A stretch of DNA of 64,000 nt from CAWCTB01 sp963798275 (lineage in GTDB: Bacteria; Acidobacteriota; Terriglobia; Terriglobales; Acidobacteriaceae), in NCBI GenBank assembly GCA_963798275.1, contig CAWCTB010000038.1:124001-188000 (forward strand), read 5' to 3'. The notes beneath the pieces were generated by a model. It saw only the letters and a list, made by a program, of their open reading frames with translations. It searched no databases and had not been told where the DNA came from. Position 1 is the first letter of the stretch; every line of letters starts with the position of its first letter. This document shows, piece by piece, positions 38,876 to 47,922 of this stretch. A program made the position numbers and the translations under genes.

Positions 38876-39718
38876 CTCAGATATTCGCGAATGTAGGGGT
38901 CAGTGCAGCGCAGCAACTCCGCGGCGGTCCCTTCGAAGATGATCTTTCCGTCGCGGAGGATCAAGAACTTGGTGTGAAGGTCGCGGACATTGCCGTCCGC
39001 CACTGGCACCATCTTGTTCTGTTGGCGGTCGAAGTAATGACTCGCCATGGTGAAGGCGTCCTGCAGGCGATGCGTCACCAGCAGCGAACTGGTCTGATAG
39101 ACGTCGCGCTGTTTCACCACCAGTTCGATGATGGTGTTCGAGGTGACGGGGTCGAGTCCGCCGGTGGGCGAATCGTACAACAGGACCTCAGGTTGAGTGA
39201 TAATGGCGCGCGCGATGGCCACTCTTCGCCGCATGCCGCCTGACAGTTCCCCGGGAAAAAGATTGACCGTGTGCTCCAGTTCGACGAAGCGCAGCGCTTC
39301 GAGCACGCGCGCGTGGATCTCATCCGTGATCCTTCCTGTTTCCTCTATCAAGCGGTAGGCGACGTTCTCTTCCACGGTCAGCGAGTCGAACAGCGCGCTT
39401 TCCTGAAACACCATGCCGATATTGCGGCGGAGTTCGAACAGGTCCTGCTCGCGCATCCTGCGTGACTTCCTCGCCCAGGACCGTGATACGTCCGGCATCA
39501 GGCTTGATCAGCCCGAGCACCAGTTTCAGGATCAGCGTCTTGCCCGTGCCCGCCGTCCCCAGCAGGATCTTGGTTTCGCCCCGGGGAAGCTGAAACGAAA
39601 TGCCCTCCAGCACCGGATGGTCAAAAGCGATCTCGACATCTTCGAAGGTGATGACCGGCTCGTCCGGGCGTGAGATGCGCGACTCGGGCTGCTCGACTTG
39701 GGGTGCGAGGCTCGACAT
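38872..39718 (-). CDS. mlaF: Mla-type ABC transporter ATP-binding protein, frameshifted
   Basis: About 282 residues. Walker A is GTAGTGKT, the Q-loop is in NIGMVFQESALFDSLTVEEN, the signature is LSGGMRRRVA, and Walker B is VLLYDSPTGGLDP. The NIGMVFQ...ALFDSLTV block is typical of MlaF, which powers phospholipid movement between outer and inner membrane. Frame changes near 39460. It is followed upstream, with a two-base gap, by mlaE. MlaD, B and C are not in the window. Confidence 0.9.
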
Positions 39719-39720
39719 GG

Positions 39721-40500
39721 TTAGTACTGGAAGAACCCCATGAGCAGCCGGGTGAGAAAGAAATCGCTGACGATGAGCAGCACCGAAGCGGCGACCATCG
39801 ATTGTTTGGTGGCTTGGCCTACGCCCTGGGTGCCCCCTCTAGCCGACATGCCGTAGTAGCAGCCGATGCTCGCGATGATAAATCCGAATATTACGGGTTT
39901 GCACAAACCCATGAAGACGTCACCAAAGCGCAGCGCCTGGTAGGCGGTGGTCCAATACTGGTTGGCATCGAGTCCCAGCAGAAAGTAGGAGATGACAAAA
40001 CCGCCAGCCAGTCCTACCAGATCGGAGATGATGCTGAGGAAGAACATCATCACCACGCTGGCCACCACGCGCGGCGTCACCAGCTTCTTAGTGGGGTCCA
40101 CTCCCATGGCGCGCATGGCGTCAATCTGCTCGCTAACCTGCATGGAGCCCAGTTCACTGGCCATTCCGGTGGCGTTCCGTCCGGCGACCATGAGTCCAGT
40201 CAGCACCGGACCGAGTTCGCGCACCATGGAGAGCGACACCAGCTTGCCGGTCAGGGACAGGGAACCGAACTGCTGCAGAGTGCTGGAGGTCTGCAACGCC
40301 AGCACAGCGCCGGTGAAGAAACCGGTGAGGATCACGATGGGCAGGGAACCGACGCCGACGGAGTCGGCCTGTAACAACGTGTCGGCATAGTACCGAGGCT
40401 GCTCAAAGATGTTGGCGAGGGATCGGCCGGCGAGCAGGGAATAATCCTGCACCGCCGCGACTTTTTCTTTCGCGATTTCGGTCGGCGAAAAGATCGGCAT
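39721..40500 (-). CDS. mlaE: Mla-type ABC transporter permease
   Basis: 259 residues, with about five transmembrane helices. ADSVGVGSLPIVILTGFFTG and SMVRELGPVLTGLMVAGRNA are diagnostic of the MlaE family. I start at ATG 40498-40500, since the longer frame has no family-like sequence. With mlaF two bases downstream it forms the core of a lipid transporter. The 260-base gap to the tetraheme gene (40501-40760) shows no other recognisable feature. Confidence 0.92.
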   Translation of the reverse strand: MPIFSPTEIAKEKVAAVQDYSLLAGRSLANIFEQPRYYADTLLQADSVGVGSLPIVILTGFFTGAVLALQTSSTLQQFGSLSLTGKLVSLSMVRELGPVLTGLMVAGRNATGMASELGSMQVSEQIDAMRAMGVDPTKKLVTPRVVASVVMMFFLSIISDLVGLAGGFVISYFLLGLDANQYWTTAYQALRFGDVFMGLCKPVIFGFIIASIGCYYGMSARGGTQGVGQATKQSMVAASVLLIVSDFFLTRLLMGFFQY

Positions 40501-40760
40501 TCGGTTCCGGAAAGCCTGAACGGAAAATATATCAGAGCAGCACCACGAAGCCCCATTTACGGCTGGATGAACCGCCAGACCGGACCTTGGCGAAGGCGCT
40601 CTGGCGCTCGTCACACGGGGTGTCTGGGGCGAGTCACGAGGGAACCGAGCCACCTTCAACCATGCACCGTGTGAGCGCGGTCACGTGCTCAGGTGATCCA
40701 GAACACGGCAGGGTGAGACCTGGTTCTTATATCTACCGAGTAGCTTGCATTGTTACCGCT

Positions 40761-41234
40761 ATGAATAGATTCAAAGACGCGGAACACCTCTTCCGTCTGG
40801 CAGCCGTCTTTCTCGTCGGGTTCGTTCTGTTCCTGATTGTGCGTGGTTTGCTGGTGCCGAAGAGTTTTGGGCAGTACGGACATTATCGGGGCAAGGCGAT
40901 CGCTGAGATCGCGGCGCTTCCGGTTTCCTACGCAGGACACCAGGTCTGCGAGGGCTGTCATACCGAGGTCTTCGACGTGAAGAGCAAGGGCGTCCACAAA
41001 GGCGTCGCCTGCGAGTCGTGCCACGGACCGCTGGCCGGTCATGCCGACGATCCCGCGTCGGTCCAGCCGGAGAAACTGGATACCGCCAAGCTCTGCGTTC
41101 GCTGCCATCAGGAGAACGTCGCCAAGCCCAGGAACTTCCCCCAGGTTGCGGCCGCGGAACACTCCGGTGGCGCCGCCTGCAATACCTGCCACCAACCGCA
41201 CAGTCCGGCCATGACGGCGGGAGGCAGCCAATGA
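40761..41234 (+). CDS. Membrane-anchored tetraheme cytochrome c
   Basis: 157 residues. One N-terminal transmembrane helix (LAAVFLVGFVLFLIVRGLLV) is followed by four CxxCH haem sites: CEGCH, CESCH, CVRCH and CNTCH. The small size and single anchor recall NapC/NrfH-like or CymA-like electron carriers, but spacing is different. It starts a coupled three-gene unit (ATGA overlap) with a ferredoxin and an NrfD-type membrane protein, so it should exchange electrons between the quinone pool and a periplasmic partner. No good ribosome site is visible. Confidence 0.85.
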   Translation: MNRFKDAEHLFRLAAVFLVGFVLFLIVRGLLVPKSFGQYGHYRGKAIAEIAALPVSYAGHQVCEGCHTEVFDVKSKGVHKGVACESCHGPLAGHADDPASVQPEKLDTAKLCVRCHQENVAKPRNFPQVAAAEHSGGAACNTCHQPHSPAMTAGGSQ

Positions 41235-41962
41235 AAATCACTCGCCGTCAGTTGCTTATCCTCCTACCAGCTGCCGCCATTGCGTGGGAGCACATCCTCG
41301 CCGGGACACCAGAAACCTCACCCAACTACAACATGACCGAGCACTGGTGGGGCATGCTGATGGACATTACCAAGTGCATCGGCTGCGGTAGCTGCGTTCG
41401 TGCTTGCCAACTGGAGAACCACGTCCCCGACGGTTATTTTCGGACCTGGGTGGAGCGCTACCACGTCGCCGACTGGGCTGCCGAATATCCCCAGGTGGAT
41501 TCGCCGGACGGCGGCAAGAGTGGATTTCCGCCCGCCAAGGAAGAGAGCGGCAAGAACTTCTTCGTTCCCAAGCTTTGTAACCACTGTGCGGATTCACCCT
41601 GCACCCAGGTGTGCCCGGTGGGCGCGACCTTCGTCAGTCCCGATGGCGTCGTCCTGGTGGACCAGAAATACTGTCTGGGTTGCCGCTACTGCGTGCAGGC
41701 GTGTCCGTATGGCTGCCGCTTTATCAACCCGACGACAGAAACCGCCAATAAGTGCACGCTCTGCTATCACAGAATCACGAAGGGACTCACAACCGCGTGT
41801 TGCGAGGTTTGTCCCACCGGTACCCGGCAGCTTGCAGATCTTAAGAATCCGAAGGACCCGATTCATGAGTTCCTGAGGACACACAGTGTCCAGGTGCTGA
41901 AACCCCATTTGGCGACGCGCGCCAAGGTGTTTTACTACGGCCTGGATGGATCGGTGCGATAA
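41231..41962 (+). CDS. Four-cluster ferredoxin subunit (NrfC/HybA-like), Tat-type signal
   Basis: 243 residues. The N-terminus has a Tat-like TRRQLL motif followed by a hydrophobic stretch. Four cysteine groups bind four [4Fe-4S] clusters: CIGCGSCVRAC, CNHCADSPCTQVC, CLGCRYCVQAC and CTLC...CCEVCP. It would pass electrons between the tetraheme cytochrome and the NrfD-type subunit on the periplasmic side. The start overlaps the previous stop. No molybdenum subunit is present here. Confidence 0.9.
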   Translation: MKITRRQLLILLPAAAIAWEHILAGTPETSPNYNMTEHWWGMLMDITKCIGCGSCVRACQLENHVPDGYFRTWVERYHVADWAAEYPQVDSPDGGKSGFPPAKEESGKNFFVPKLCNHCADSPCTQVCPVGATFVSPDGVVLVDQKYCLGCRYCVQACPYGCRFINPTTETANKCTLCYHRITKGLTTACCEVCPTGTRQLADLKNPKDPIHEFLRTHSVQVLKPHLATRAKVFYYGLDGSVR

Positions 41963-41974
41963 GGAGACTCCGGA

Positions 41975-43165
41975 GTGCAGATTCCCGTCGAAGGCTTCAT
42001 GTATCCCAACGAAGTGGAACTCCAGTGGAGCGTGCTCATCGTGCTCTATCCGTTTCTCACCGGACTGGTGGCTGGGGCATTCATTCTGGCATCGCTGGAG
42101 CGGGTCTTTCGGGTTGACGCCGTGAAGCCCACCTATCGGTTGGCACTGCTGACCGCGCTGGCCTTCCTCATCATCGCGCCCTTGCCGTTGCAACTGCACC
42201 TGGGGCACCCGGAGCGCTCGTTCGAGATGTATCTCACGCCGCACACCTCTTCGGCCATGGCCATGTTCGGCTTCGTGTACCTGTGGTATCTGCTGGCGGT
42301 GCTGGTGCTCGAAATCTGGTTGGACTACCGGCGCGACATTGTCCTGATGTCGCAGTCCACCACCGGGTGGAAGCGCGTCGTCTATCGCGGGCTGACGCTG
42401 GGCTCCAGCAACATCAGCGACCGCGCCCTGCACATTGACGAGCGGGCGGGTTGGCTCATCACGGTTGTCGGCATTCCTTCGGCATTTCTGTTGCACGGAT
42501 ACGTTGGCTTTATCTTCGGCTCGGTGAAGGCGAACCCCTGGTGGTCCTCACCACTGATGCCGGTGGTGTTTCTGTTCTCGGCCATGGTGTCAGGTATCGC
42601 CATCGTGATGCTGCTCTACATGCTGATGTGCCGGGTGCGCCGCGAGCCGATTGACATGCGCTGCGTCGATACGGTGGCAAAGTATCTGTTCTACACGTTC
42701 ATCATTGACTTCAGCCTGGAGATGCTCGACCTGATCCACCGCATCTACGAAGCCGACGAATCCTTTCGCAGCCTGGATTTCATGGTGCACACCCGGCTGT
42801 ATCTGTCGCAGGTGGTCATTCAAATCCTGCTGGGGACCGTGGCCCCAATTGCGCTGCTGGGGTTGACCCAGGTGCTGAAACTGACCGAGGTGCAGCGCAA
42901 ACGCATCTACGTCGTCGCAGGATGTTTGACCATGATCGGCATTTTCGCCATGCGCTGGAACGTGGTCATCGGCGGACAGCTCTTCTCCAAGAGCTTTCTG
43001 GGATACACCACCTACAAGATGGGCTTTGTTGCTCGCGAAGGGTTGCTGACGGCGATCATTCTGACGATTCTTCCCTTCGCCATCCTGTGGGTGTTGGTGA
43101 AGCTTCTGCCACCTTGGCCGGAGAAGCAACAGGTTGCCATGTCTTCCGCGGCTTCAGCCGACTAG
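41975..43165 (+). CDS. nrfD: NrfD-type integral membrane quinone-interacting subunit
   Basis: 396 residues from GTG, with GGAG upstream; about nine or ten transmembrane helices. The N-terminus has VEGFMYPNEVELQWSVLIVL and PLQLHLGHPERSFEMYLT, the latter being the NrfD/PsrC block that helps form the quinone site. It binds menaquinol; mqnA elsewhere in the window shows that menaquinone is made. The C-terminal tail is short and polar. The terminal donor or acceptor is unknown. Confidence 0.88.
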   Translation: MQIPVEGFMYPNEVELQWSVLIVLYPFLTGLVAGAFILASLERVFRVDAVKPTYRLALLTALAFLIIAPLPLQLHLGHPERSFEMYLTPHTSSAMAMFGFVYLWYLLAVLVLEIWLDYRRDIVLMSQSTTGWKRVVYRGLTLGSSNISDRALHIDERAGWLITVVGIPSAFLLHGYVGFIFGSVKANPWWSSPLMPVVFLFSAMVSGIAIVMLLYMLMCRVRREPIDMRCVDTVAKYLFYTFIIDFSLEMLDLIHRIYEADESFRSLDFMVHTRLYLSQVVIQILLGTVAPIALLGLTQVLKLTEVQRKRIYVVAGCLTMIGIFAMRWNVVIGGQLFSKSFLGYTTYKMGFVAREGLLTAIILTILPFAILWVLVKLLPPWPEKQQVAMSSAASAD

Positions 43166-43296
43166 CGGCTCCTGGTGGGCTGGAAGGCCAACACGAAATC
43201 CGCGCGGTGAACCCTGACAGCGCTCGACACTTGGCGGGCCGAGCCGCTTGGTTTAGTATGCTGTTCCTGACTGGCCGGTGGCCAGAGGTGCCGCTT

Positions 43297-43692
43297 ATGT
43301 CGTTTCAAGTTGATCGCAGCCAATTCGATCCAGAGTCTGGGTTTGAGTACTATATCTGCTTCAAACCTCCGGTCGAGGTCGATGGCGACGAGGTGCGCTC
43401 GCGCATTTCCGTCGAAGCTGCGCTCTCCATCTCGGAGACGGGAGACGTGGCCGATCTAAGTTTCATGTTGCCGAAAGTGTGCCGCAACGATCATGCCCTT
43501 TCGTACCTCAAGCGTGATCCCAACGCGGCCTGCGTCGAAAACCGCGTGTTTATCGCGCTGCCCGGCCTGAGCGGCGATGCCGCGTTCAATGCTCCCGCCA
43601 CCCTTGAGTTGGACCACGCAGGACGTATCGTGGCCATTGAAATCAACGGCTGTATTCCCAAAACCAGCACCTTCCACCCGGCTCGCGCATAG
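43297..43692 (+). CDS. Hypothetical protein, DUF2283-like end
   Basis: 131 residues from the ATG at 43297, preceded by AGAGG. It begins SFQVDRSQFDPESGFEYYI and ends with LELDHAGRIVAIEINGCIPK, which resembles the end of DUF2283-type small proteins. It has four cysteines but no clear metal motif. Function unknown. It lies 45 bases before mobA and may share its promoter. Confidence 0.6.
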   Translation: MSFQVDRSQFDPESGFEYYICFKPPVEVDGDEVRSRISVEAALSISETGDVADLSFMLPKVCRNDHALSYLKRDPNAACVENRVFIALPGLSGDAAFNAPATLELDHAGRIVAIEINGCIPKTSTFHPARA

Positions 43693-43737
43693 AGCGGCCG
43701 GACAAGCCAGCGAATCCGATTCAGGTATTATGTCGGC

Positions 43738-44333
43738 GTGGAGAATGTAACTGCATTTGTCCTGGCCGGCGGCCGCAGCTCACGCATGGGCGTTGACAAG
43801 GCCCTGCTCTCTTTTCGCGACCAGACGTTGCTGGCAAGGGCACTGGAGATCGCTGCGGCGGTGACCGGCAAGGTGATCATCGTCGGCCCGCGGGAGCGCT
43901 ATGCGACCTACGGTAACGTCGTTGAAGATGTCTATCCTGGCTGCGGTCCGCTCGGCGGTATCCACGCAGCCCTGGGCGCAACGGAGACCGAACTCAACCT
44001 CGTCCTCTCGGTTGACATGCCGCTGATGACGCCTCAGTTTCTCCAGTGGTTGCTCGAACAGGCCCGCAACGCCAGTGAACTGATCGTTGTTCCCGATGCG
44101 CTGGGTGGGCAGCAGCCGCTGTGCGCGGTGTATCGCCGGCCGGTGCATGCACTGGCAGAGCAGGCGCTGAAAGACGGCGACTACAAGATTGGACATTTAT
44201 TTTCACGCACTCCCACGCGGTATGTCGTCGGAAGAGAAGATCCGTGAAGCCGGCTTTTCGCCGGAAATTTTCCGCAACGTAAACACCGAGGAGGAGTACA
44301 AATCCTTGTTAAGGGATGAGCCTGTCGTGCTGA
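43738..44333 (+). CDS. mobA: Molybdenum cofactor guanylyltransferase MobA, frameshifted 3' end
   Basis: About 195 residues from a GTG start (sense bases 43738-43740). N-terminal LAGGRSSRMGVDKALLSF is the nucleotide-binding signature; GPLGGIHAAL and SVDMPLMTPQF follow. The frame changes near 44225; the family's end (IREAGFSPEIFRNVNTEEEY) reads in the next frame. The exact stop is uncertain; the coordinate given is the first TGA in the third frame. It attaches GMP to molybdopterin. No molybdoenzyme is in the window. Confidence 0.85.
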
Positions 44334-44393
44334 CAAAAGGAAAGGACGGTCACCGGGGGAACGAGCCAGAAGCCTTACATCGACTTCCAGGAT

Positions 44394-45155
44394 GTGCACA
44401 AAGCGTTTGGCAGCAATGTCGTTCTCAACGGCGTGAGCTTCAATGTGATGCCCGGCGAAACGGTCTGCATTCTGGGGCGAAGCGGCGTCGGAAAGTCGGT
44501 ATCGCTGCACCTCATCATGGGCTTCCTCAAGGCCGATAGTGGCAGGGTTCACGTCGCGTACGAAGACATCACCGACTATGGCGAGGAAGACATGGAGCGC
44601 ATCCGCAAGAAGGTGACCATGGTCTTCCAGAACGGCGCCCTGTTCGATTCGCTCACCGTCGGCGAGAACGTCGCATTTCCGTTGCGCGAGCGCGGCGGCC
44701 TTGAGGAGGAGCAGATTTACCAGATCATTGATGGACTGCTCGACATGGTGGGTGTGCGCGAGTTCCGCGATCTGCTGCCCTCGGACTTGTCCACCGGGAT
44801 GAAACGCTCGGTCGCGATCGCCCGCGCCCTGGCGGCGCAACCCGACGCCGTGCTCTACGACGAGCCCACAACCATGGTCGATCCACTGATGGCACATCTG
44901 CTGGGCGACCTGATCAAGAAGCTCAAGCAGCAACTCAAGCTGACCAGCATTGTGGTCACCCACGACATGGCACTCGCCAAGAAGTTGGCCGACCGTGTGA
45001 TGTTCCTGTACGAAGCCAGAGCCATCTTCTTCGGCACGTTTGCCGAAATGGCCCGTTGCAAGGAGCCAATCGTGCAGGAGTTCCTCGACCTCGATTCGAT
45101 GGATTTCGAACGCTATTTCGGCTCTCAACGGCCGGCACACCAGCCACGAGTGTGA
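44394..45155 (+). CDS. Second MlaF-like ABC ATPase with an altered signature motif
   Basis: About 253 residues, from GTG 44394; the family sequence extends further upstream in frame (PYIDFQDVHKAFG, from about 44373) but no good start codon is seen there, perhaps through an indel. Walker A is GRSGVGKS, the Q-loop block is MVFQNGALFDSLTVGEN, and Walker B is AVLYDEPTTMVDP. The signature reads LSTGM instead of LSGGQ/LSGGM. Unlike the mlaF at 38872, it has no permease next to it. It probably serves a lipid transporter encoded elsewhere. Confidence 0.82.
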   Translation: MHKAFGSNVVLNGVSFNVMPGETVCILGRSGVGKSVSLHLIMGFLKADSGRVHVAYEDITDYGEEDMERIRKKVTMVFQNGALFDSLTVGENVAFPLRERGGLEEEQIYQIIDGLLDMVGVREFRDLLPSDLSTGMKRSVAIARALAAQPDAVLYDEPTTMVDPLMAHLLGDLIKKLKQQLKLTSIVVTHDMALAKKLADRVMFLYEARAIFFGTFAEMARCKEPIVQEFLDLDSMDFERYFGSQRPAHQPRV

Positions 45156-45159
45156 TTGC

Positions 45160-45805
45160 CTAAAACCCCTGCGCCACCAGGCGTTCGACCGTCAGCGAGC
45201 CGGTCTGTTCGTCGCGGTGGGTCCACTTTTCCAGATACTTGGCTACGATGTCGGTCTCGATGTTGACGGGATCGCCCGGCTTTAGCGAACCCAGGTTCGT
45301 CATCTTGACGGTGTGCGGGAATGATGGCAATCGTGAGGCGGAGACCTTCCAGCTTGGCGACCGTGAGACTGATGCCCTCGATCGAGATCGATCCCTTGAA
45401 CACGACGTATTTCTCCAGGTCCTCGGGAATGTCGATGTGCAGCCAGAAATCGTCGGCATTCGGAATCGGTTCCAGAGCAACCAGTCGGCCGATGCCGTCC
45501 ACGTGTCCCTGCACCATGTGACCGCCCATGCGACCGTCAGCCTTCAGCGGCAATTCGAGATTGACCTGAGCGCCCGCCGTGATACGCGAGAACGAGGTGC
45601 GCGTCCAGGTTTCCGCCGCCAGATCGGCGCAGAAGGATTCTGGCTTGATGTCGAGCGCAGTCAGGCAGACACCGCTGACGGCTACGCTGTTACCTTGCTG
45701 CAACTCTTTGGCGCTGTTGGGCGCGTTGATGGTGATACGGTGATTGCCGCCGCGCTCCACGATGCTGGCGATGGTTCCCACTTCTTCAACAAGTCCAGTA
45801 AACAT
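45160..45805 (-). CDS. ribE: Riboflavin synthase alpha chain, frameshifted
   Basis: About 215 residues made of two lumazine-binding repeats. It opens MFTGLVEEVGTI, the family's start, with GNSVAVSGVCLTAL and GGHMVQGHVDGIG following. The frame changes near 45315, and the end (IETDIVAKYLEKWT, VERLVAQGF) reads in another frame to the TAG/TAA at 45160. It converts 6,7-dimethyl-8-ribityllumazine to riboflavin. ribD is 20 bases upstream, same operon. No FMN riboswitch was seen. Confidence 0.9.
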
Positions 45806-45825
45806 GATGATGGCCTCAGACTAAT

Positions 45826-47067
45826 TTAAGAACTCTCTTCCGATGACGTGACCAGGTGAATGTCGTCATCGTACGGATCACGCAGGTATCCTTCGACGGC
45901 GAAGTCTTCCCCAAACCTGCGCAAGGTAAGCGCTTTGACGTAAGCCGCCTCGCTGATGTGCCGGTATCCCGCGCCCAGGGCGAACGGGATGGAACCCGTG
46001 CCGGCGAGGATCTTCGGCGCGTAGTAGAAGAAAATCTTGTCCACGATACCAGCCGCAAGCGCGGCCCAGTTGACCATGGCGCCGCCTTCGATGATCAGGC
46101 TCGTAATCTCGCGCGCGCCCAGGTTAGCCATCACTTGCTCGAGATCGGGCCGGCCATCGACCGCCGGCGTACCTCCAGGGAAAAGGATGGTGCCATCCTC
46201 AGGCGGTCGACGCATCGGTACCTGTTCCACCATGACGCCGAGTTTTTCCAGTTCCCGCTTCTTGTTTTCCTCGGCGAAGCAGCAGAAGACGATGAGGTCC
46301 TCTCGCGCGGTCTTGACCACACGCGAGTCCAGTGGCAGGCGAAGCTTCGAATCCAGAATGACGCGCAATAACGGCCGGCGGCGGGGAAGGCCGGTCCGGT
46401 CGGTCAGCAGCGGATCATCGGCAATGACCGTGCCCACACCCACCATGATGGCGTCGTTGGCGTGACGCATTTCGTGAACGTGGGCGCGCGCCTCTTCGCT
46501 CGTGATCCAGCCGCCGCTTGCCGCCGGCTCGCCCGGGAGGCCGGTTTCTCCCGGAGGAGGAGCGATCTTGCCATCCAGCGTCATTGCTGTCTTTAGGGTG
46601 ACGAACGGAGTCTTGTGGCGAATGTACTTGGCGAACGCCTCGTTGAGTTTCTTCGCCTCGGTTTCGCAAAGACCTTCGTGCACTTCAATTCCGGCGGCGC
46701 GTAGCTTCGCCAGGCCGCGTCCGTAGACCAGCGGGTTGGGATCGCGCATAGCCACGCAGACGCGCTTCACGCCAGCGGCAATGACTGCGTCGGCGCAGGG
46801 CCCGGTGCGTCCAACATGCGTGCAAGGCTCGAGATTCAGATAGAGCGTCGCCCCACGCGCTCTTTTGCCGGCTTCTTCCAGCGCCAGCACTTCTGCATGC
46901 TTCCGCCCTTCGTAGGTGTGCGTGCCGCGACCGACGATCTCGCCATTTTCGGCGACCAGCACCGCGCCGACGCATGGATTGGGAGAGGCCAGCGCCACGC
47001 CTTGTCGGGCGAGTTCCAGCGCTTGCTGCATGAACTGTTGCTCGGTGGTTGCCTGCCGCGTAGTCAT
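45826..47067 (-). CDS. ribD: Bifunctional riboflavin deaminase/reductase
   Basis: 413 residues. The deaminase domain is first (HAEVLALEEAGKRA, zinc site EPCTHVGRTGPC); the reductase domain follows (TLKTAMTLDGKIAPP, VGVGTVIADDPLLTDR). It catalyses steps two and three of riboflavin synthesis. The stretch of residues DDDIHLVTSSEESS at the end is unusual but harmless. It starts directly after the hicA stop, with no gap, so the two are cotranscribed. Confidence 0.94.
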   Translation of the reverse strand: MTTRQATTEQQFMQQALELARQGVALASPNPCVGAVLVAENGEIVGRGTHTYEGRKHAEVLALEEAGKRARGATLYLNLEPCTHVGRTGPCADAVIAAGVKRVCVAMRDPNPLVYGRGLAKLRAAGIEVHEGLCETEAKKLNEAFAKYIRHKTPFVTLKTAMTLDGKIAPPPGETGLPGEPAASGGWITSEEARAHVHEMRHANDAIMVGVGTVIADDPLLTDRTGLPRRRPLLRVILDSKLRLPLDSRVVKTAREDLIVFCCFAEENKKRELEKLGVMVEQVPMRRPPEDGTILFPGGTPAVDGRPDLEQVMANLGAREITSLIIEGGAMVNWAALAAGIVDKIFFYYAPKILAGTGSIPFALGAGYRHISEAAYVKALTLRRFGEDFAVEGYLRDPYDDDIHLVTSSEESS

Positions 47068-47313
47068 CTATTCAGTGAAGAACCAGGTCTTCAAATCAGC
47101 TTCCGGAATATAGCGCGAAGCCTGTCGAAAAAGCGCGTGAAGCATCCCGGGGCGCAATCTCTTGTGCAATGGTACCGTGAGTGTCTGATGCTCGCCGCCG
47201 ACGAGAATGCGGCGAAGTTTAGCGTGGCTGCCGCGGATTGAGACGATTTGAAACCCGAAGCTGCCGAGCGCCTTGACAACCTCGCGCCCCGACAGTTGCC
47301 GCAGCTTTGTCAT
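47068..47313 (-). CDS. hicA: HicA-type mRNA interferase toxin
   Basis: 81 residues of the HicA/YcfA fold (a dsRBD-like toxin). It has SGREVVKALGSFGFQ, then IRGSHAKLRR with the conserved GSH catalytic histidine, and TLTVPLHKRLRPGMLHALFR. It cleaves mRNA when free of antitoxin. Its ATG overlaps the stop of the upstream hicB (ATGA), and ribD follows directly. The order antitoxin-toxin is the reverse of E. coli hicAB, though both occur. Confidence 0.85.
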   Translation of the reverse strand: MTKLRQLSGREVVKALGSFGFQIVSIRGSHAKLRRILVGGEHQTLTVPLHKRLRPGMLHALFRQASRYIPEADLKTWFFTE

Positions 47314-47522
47314 AGCGCGAGCGGTCTTTCAACAATCAACTGTACCTTCGGATGACTGGATAATCCCAAGGCGGCCAAATCCTCTCCTTCCAGATGGAGG
47401 CTAAGCGCTTCATCCAGGTTCCGAACCAAGTCGTCGAGGGTGTCGCCTTGCGTGACCACCGCAACTTCGAGGCATTCCACGAAGTATCCATCTTCGTCGG
47501 GGTGAACCACGGCGTGAATCAC
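47310..47522 (-). CDS. hicB: HicB-type antitoxin (short form)
   Basis: About 70 residues from a GTG at 47520-47522. It has VHPDEDGYFVECLEVAVVTQ, DTLDDLVRNLDEALSLHLEG, the partial RNase H-like HicB fold. No DNA-binding domain follows, so autoregulation would have to come from another protein. The true start is uncertain: the same frame stays open upstream, and the neighbouring gene overlaps it in another frame, probably because of an indel near 47560. Confidence 0.75.
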   Translation of the reverse strand: MIHAVVHPDEDGYFVECLEVAVVTQGDTLDDLVRNLDEALSLHLEGEDLAALGLSSHPKVQLIVERPLAL

Positions 47523-47814
47523 GTCGCGTAGAGATGGATGGTTGAGTTTCTCGCGCGGCGAACTCGCTCTCGACAGTCGTGCCCACCAGCTGGACTTCCC
47601 GCACTGCGAGCCCAGCGATACGGTACTTGGACAGCACTTCATATCGTCCGTGCCCAACGCGCCGAAAGTAGTCCCACGTGCGCAAATGGTTTCTGGGTGC
47701 ATTGACACAGCAGCGGCTGACGATATCAGTGCGAACTGAGTTCTCCTTAAGCCCAGGAAGTGCCCGAACCACCTCATAAGGAGTGAAAGTCCAGTCACCA
47801 CGCTGAGCTCGCAA
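47410..47814 (-). CDS. DUF7669-like small protein
   Basis: Up to 134 residues, start ATG 47814. The first 65 residues look like a compact domain: FTPYEVVRALPGLKENSVRT, then IVSRCCVNAPRNHLRTWDYF and GRYEV. I recall this as resembling DUF7669, a small, possibly DNA-binding family. The end overlaps hicB in another frame, so the C-terminus may be wrong. It is first in the operon DUF7669-hicB-hicA-ribD-ribE and could be the operon's regulator. Confidence 0.45.
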   Translation of the reverse strand: MRAQRGDWTFTPYEVVRALPGLKENSVRTDIVSRCCVNAPRNHLRTWDYFRRVGHGRYEVLSKYRIAGLAVREVQLVGTTVESEFAARETQPSISTRRDSRRGSPRRRWILRGMPRSCGGHARRHPRRLGSEPG

Positions 47815-47892
47815 TTCGGTTCGCCGCCGCCAAGACTTCTTCGATGAACGTGCATGCTCACAGGAACCTCCGCAAGTCTAAGGATATTTGAT

Positions 47893-47917
47893 AATCAACT
47901 TGATTGTCACTTGACAA
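47893..47917 (-). promoter_or_regulatory. Tandem palindromes over the promoter of the hicBA-ribDE operon
   Basis: AATCA-act-TGATT (47893-47905) and TTGTCA-ct-TGACAA (47904-47917) overlap by two bases. On the minus strand TTGTCA (47917 to 47912) can serve as -35 and TATCAA (47893 to 47888) as -10, with 18 bases between. This is an AT-rich island between the ftsY stop and the DUF7669-like gene, as expected for an autoregulated toxin-antitoxin promoter. Confidence 0.55.
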
Positions 47918-47922
47918 AAGCC

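Noticed and set aside
47814..47922. FMN riboswitch in front of the riboflavin genes
   Set aside because: The spacer is about 110 bases with none of the conserved FMN-aptamer segments.
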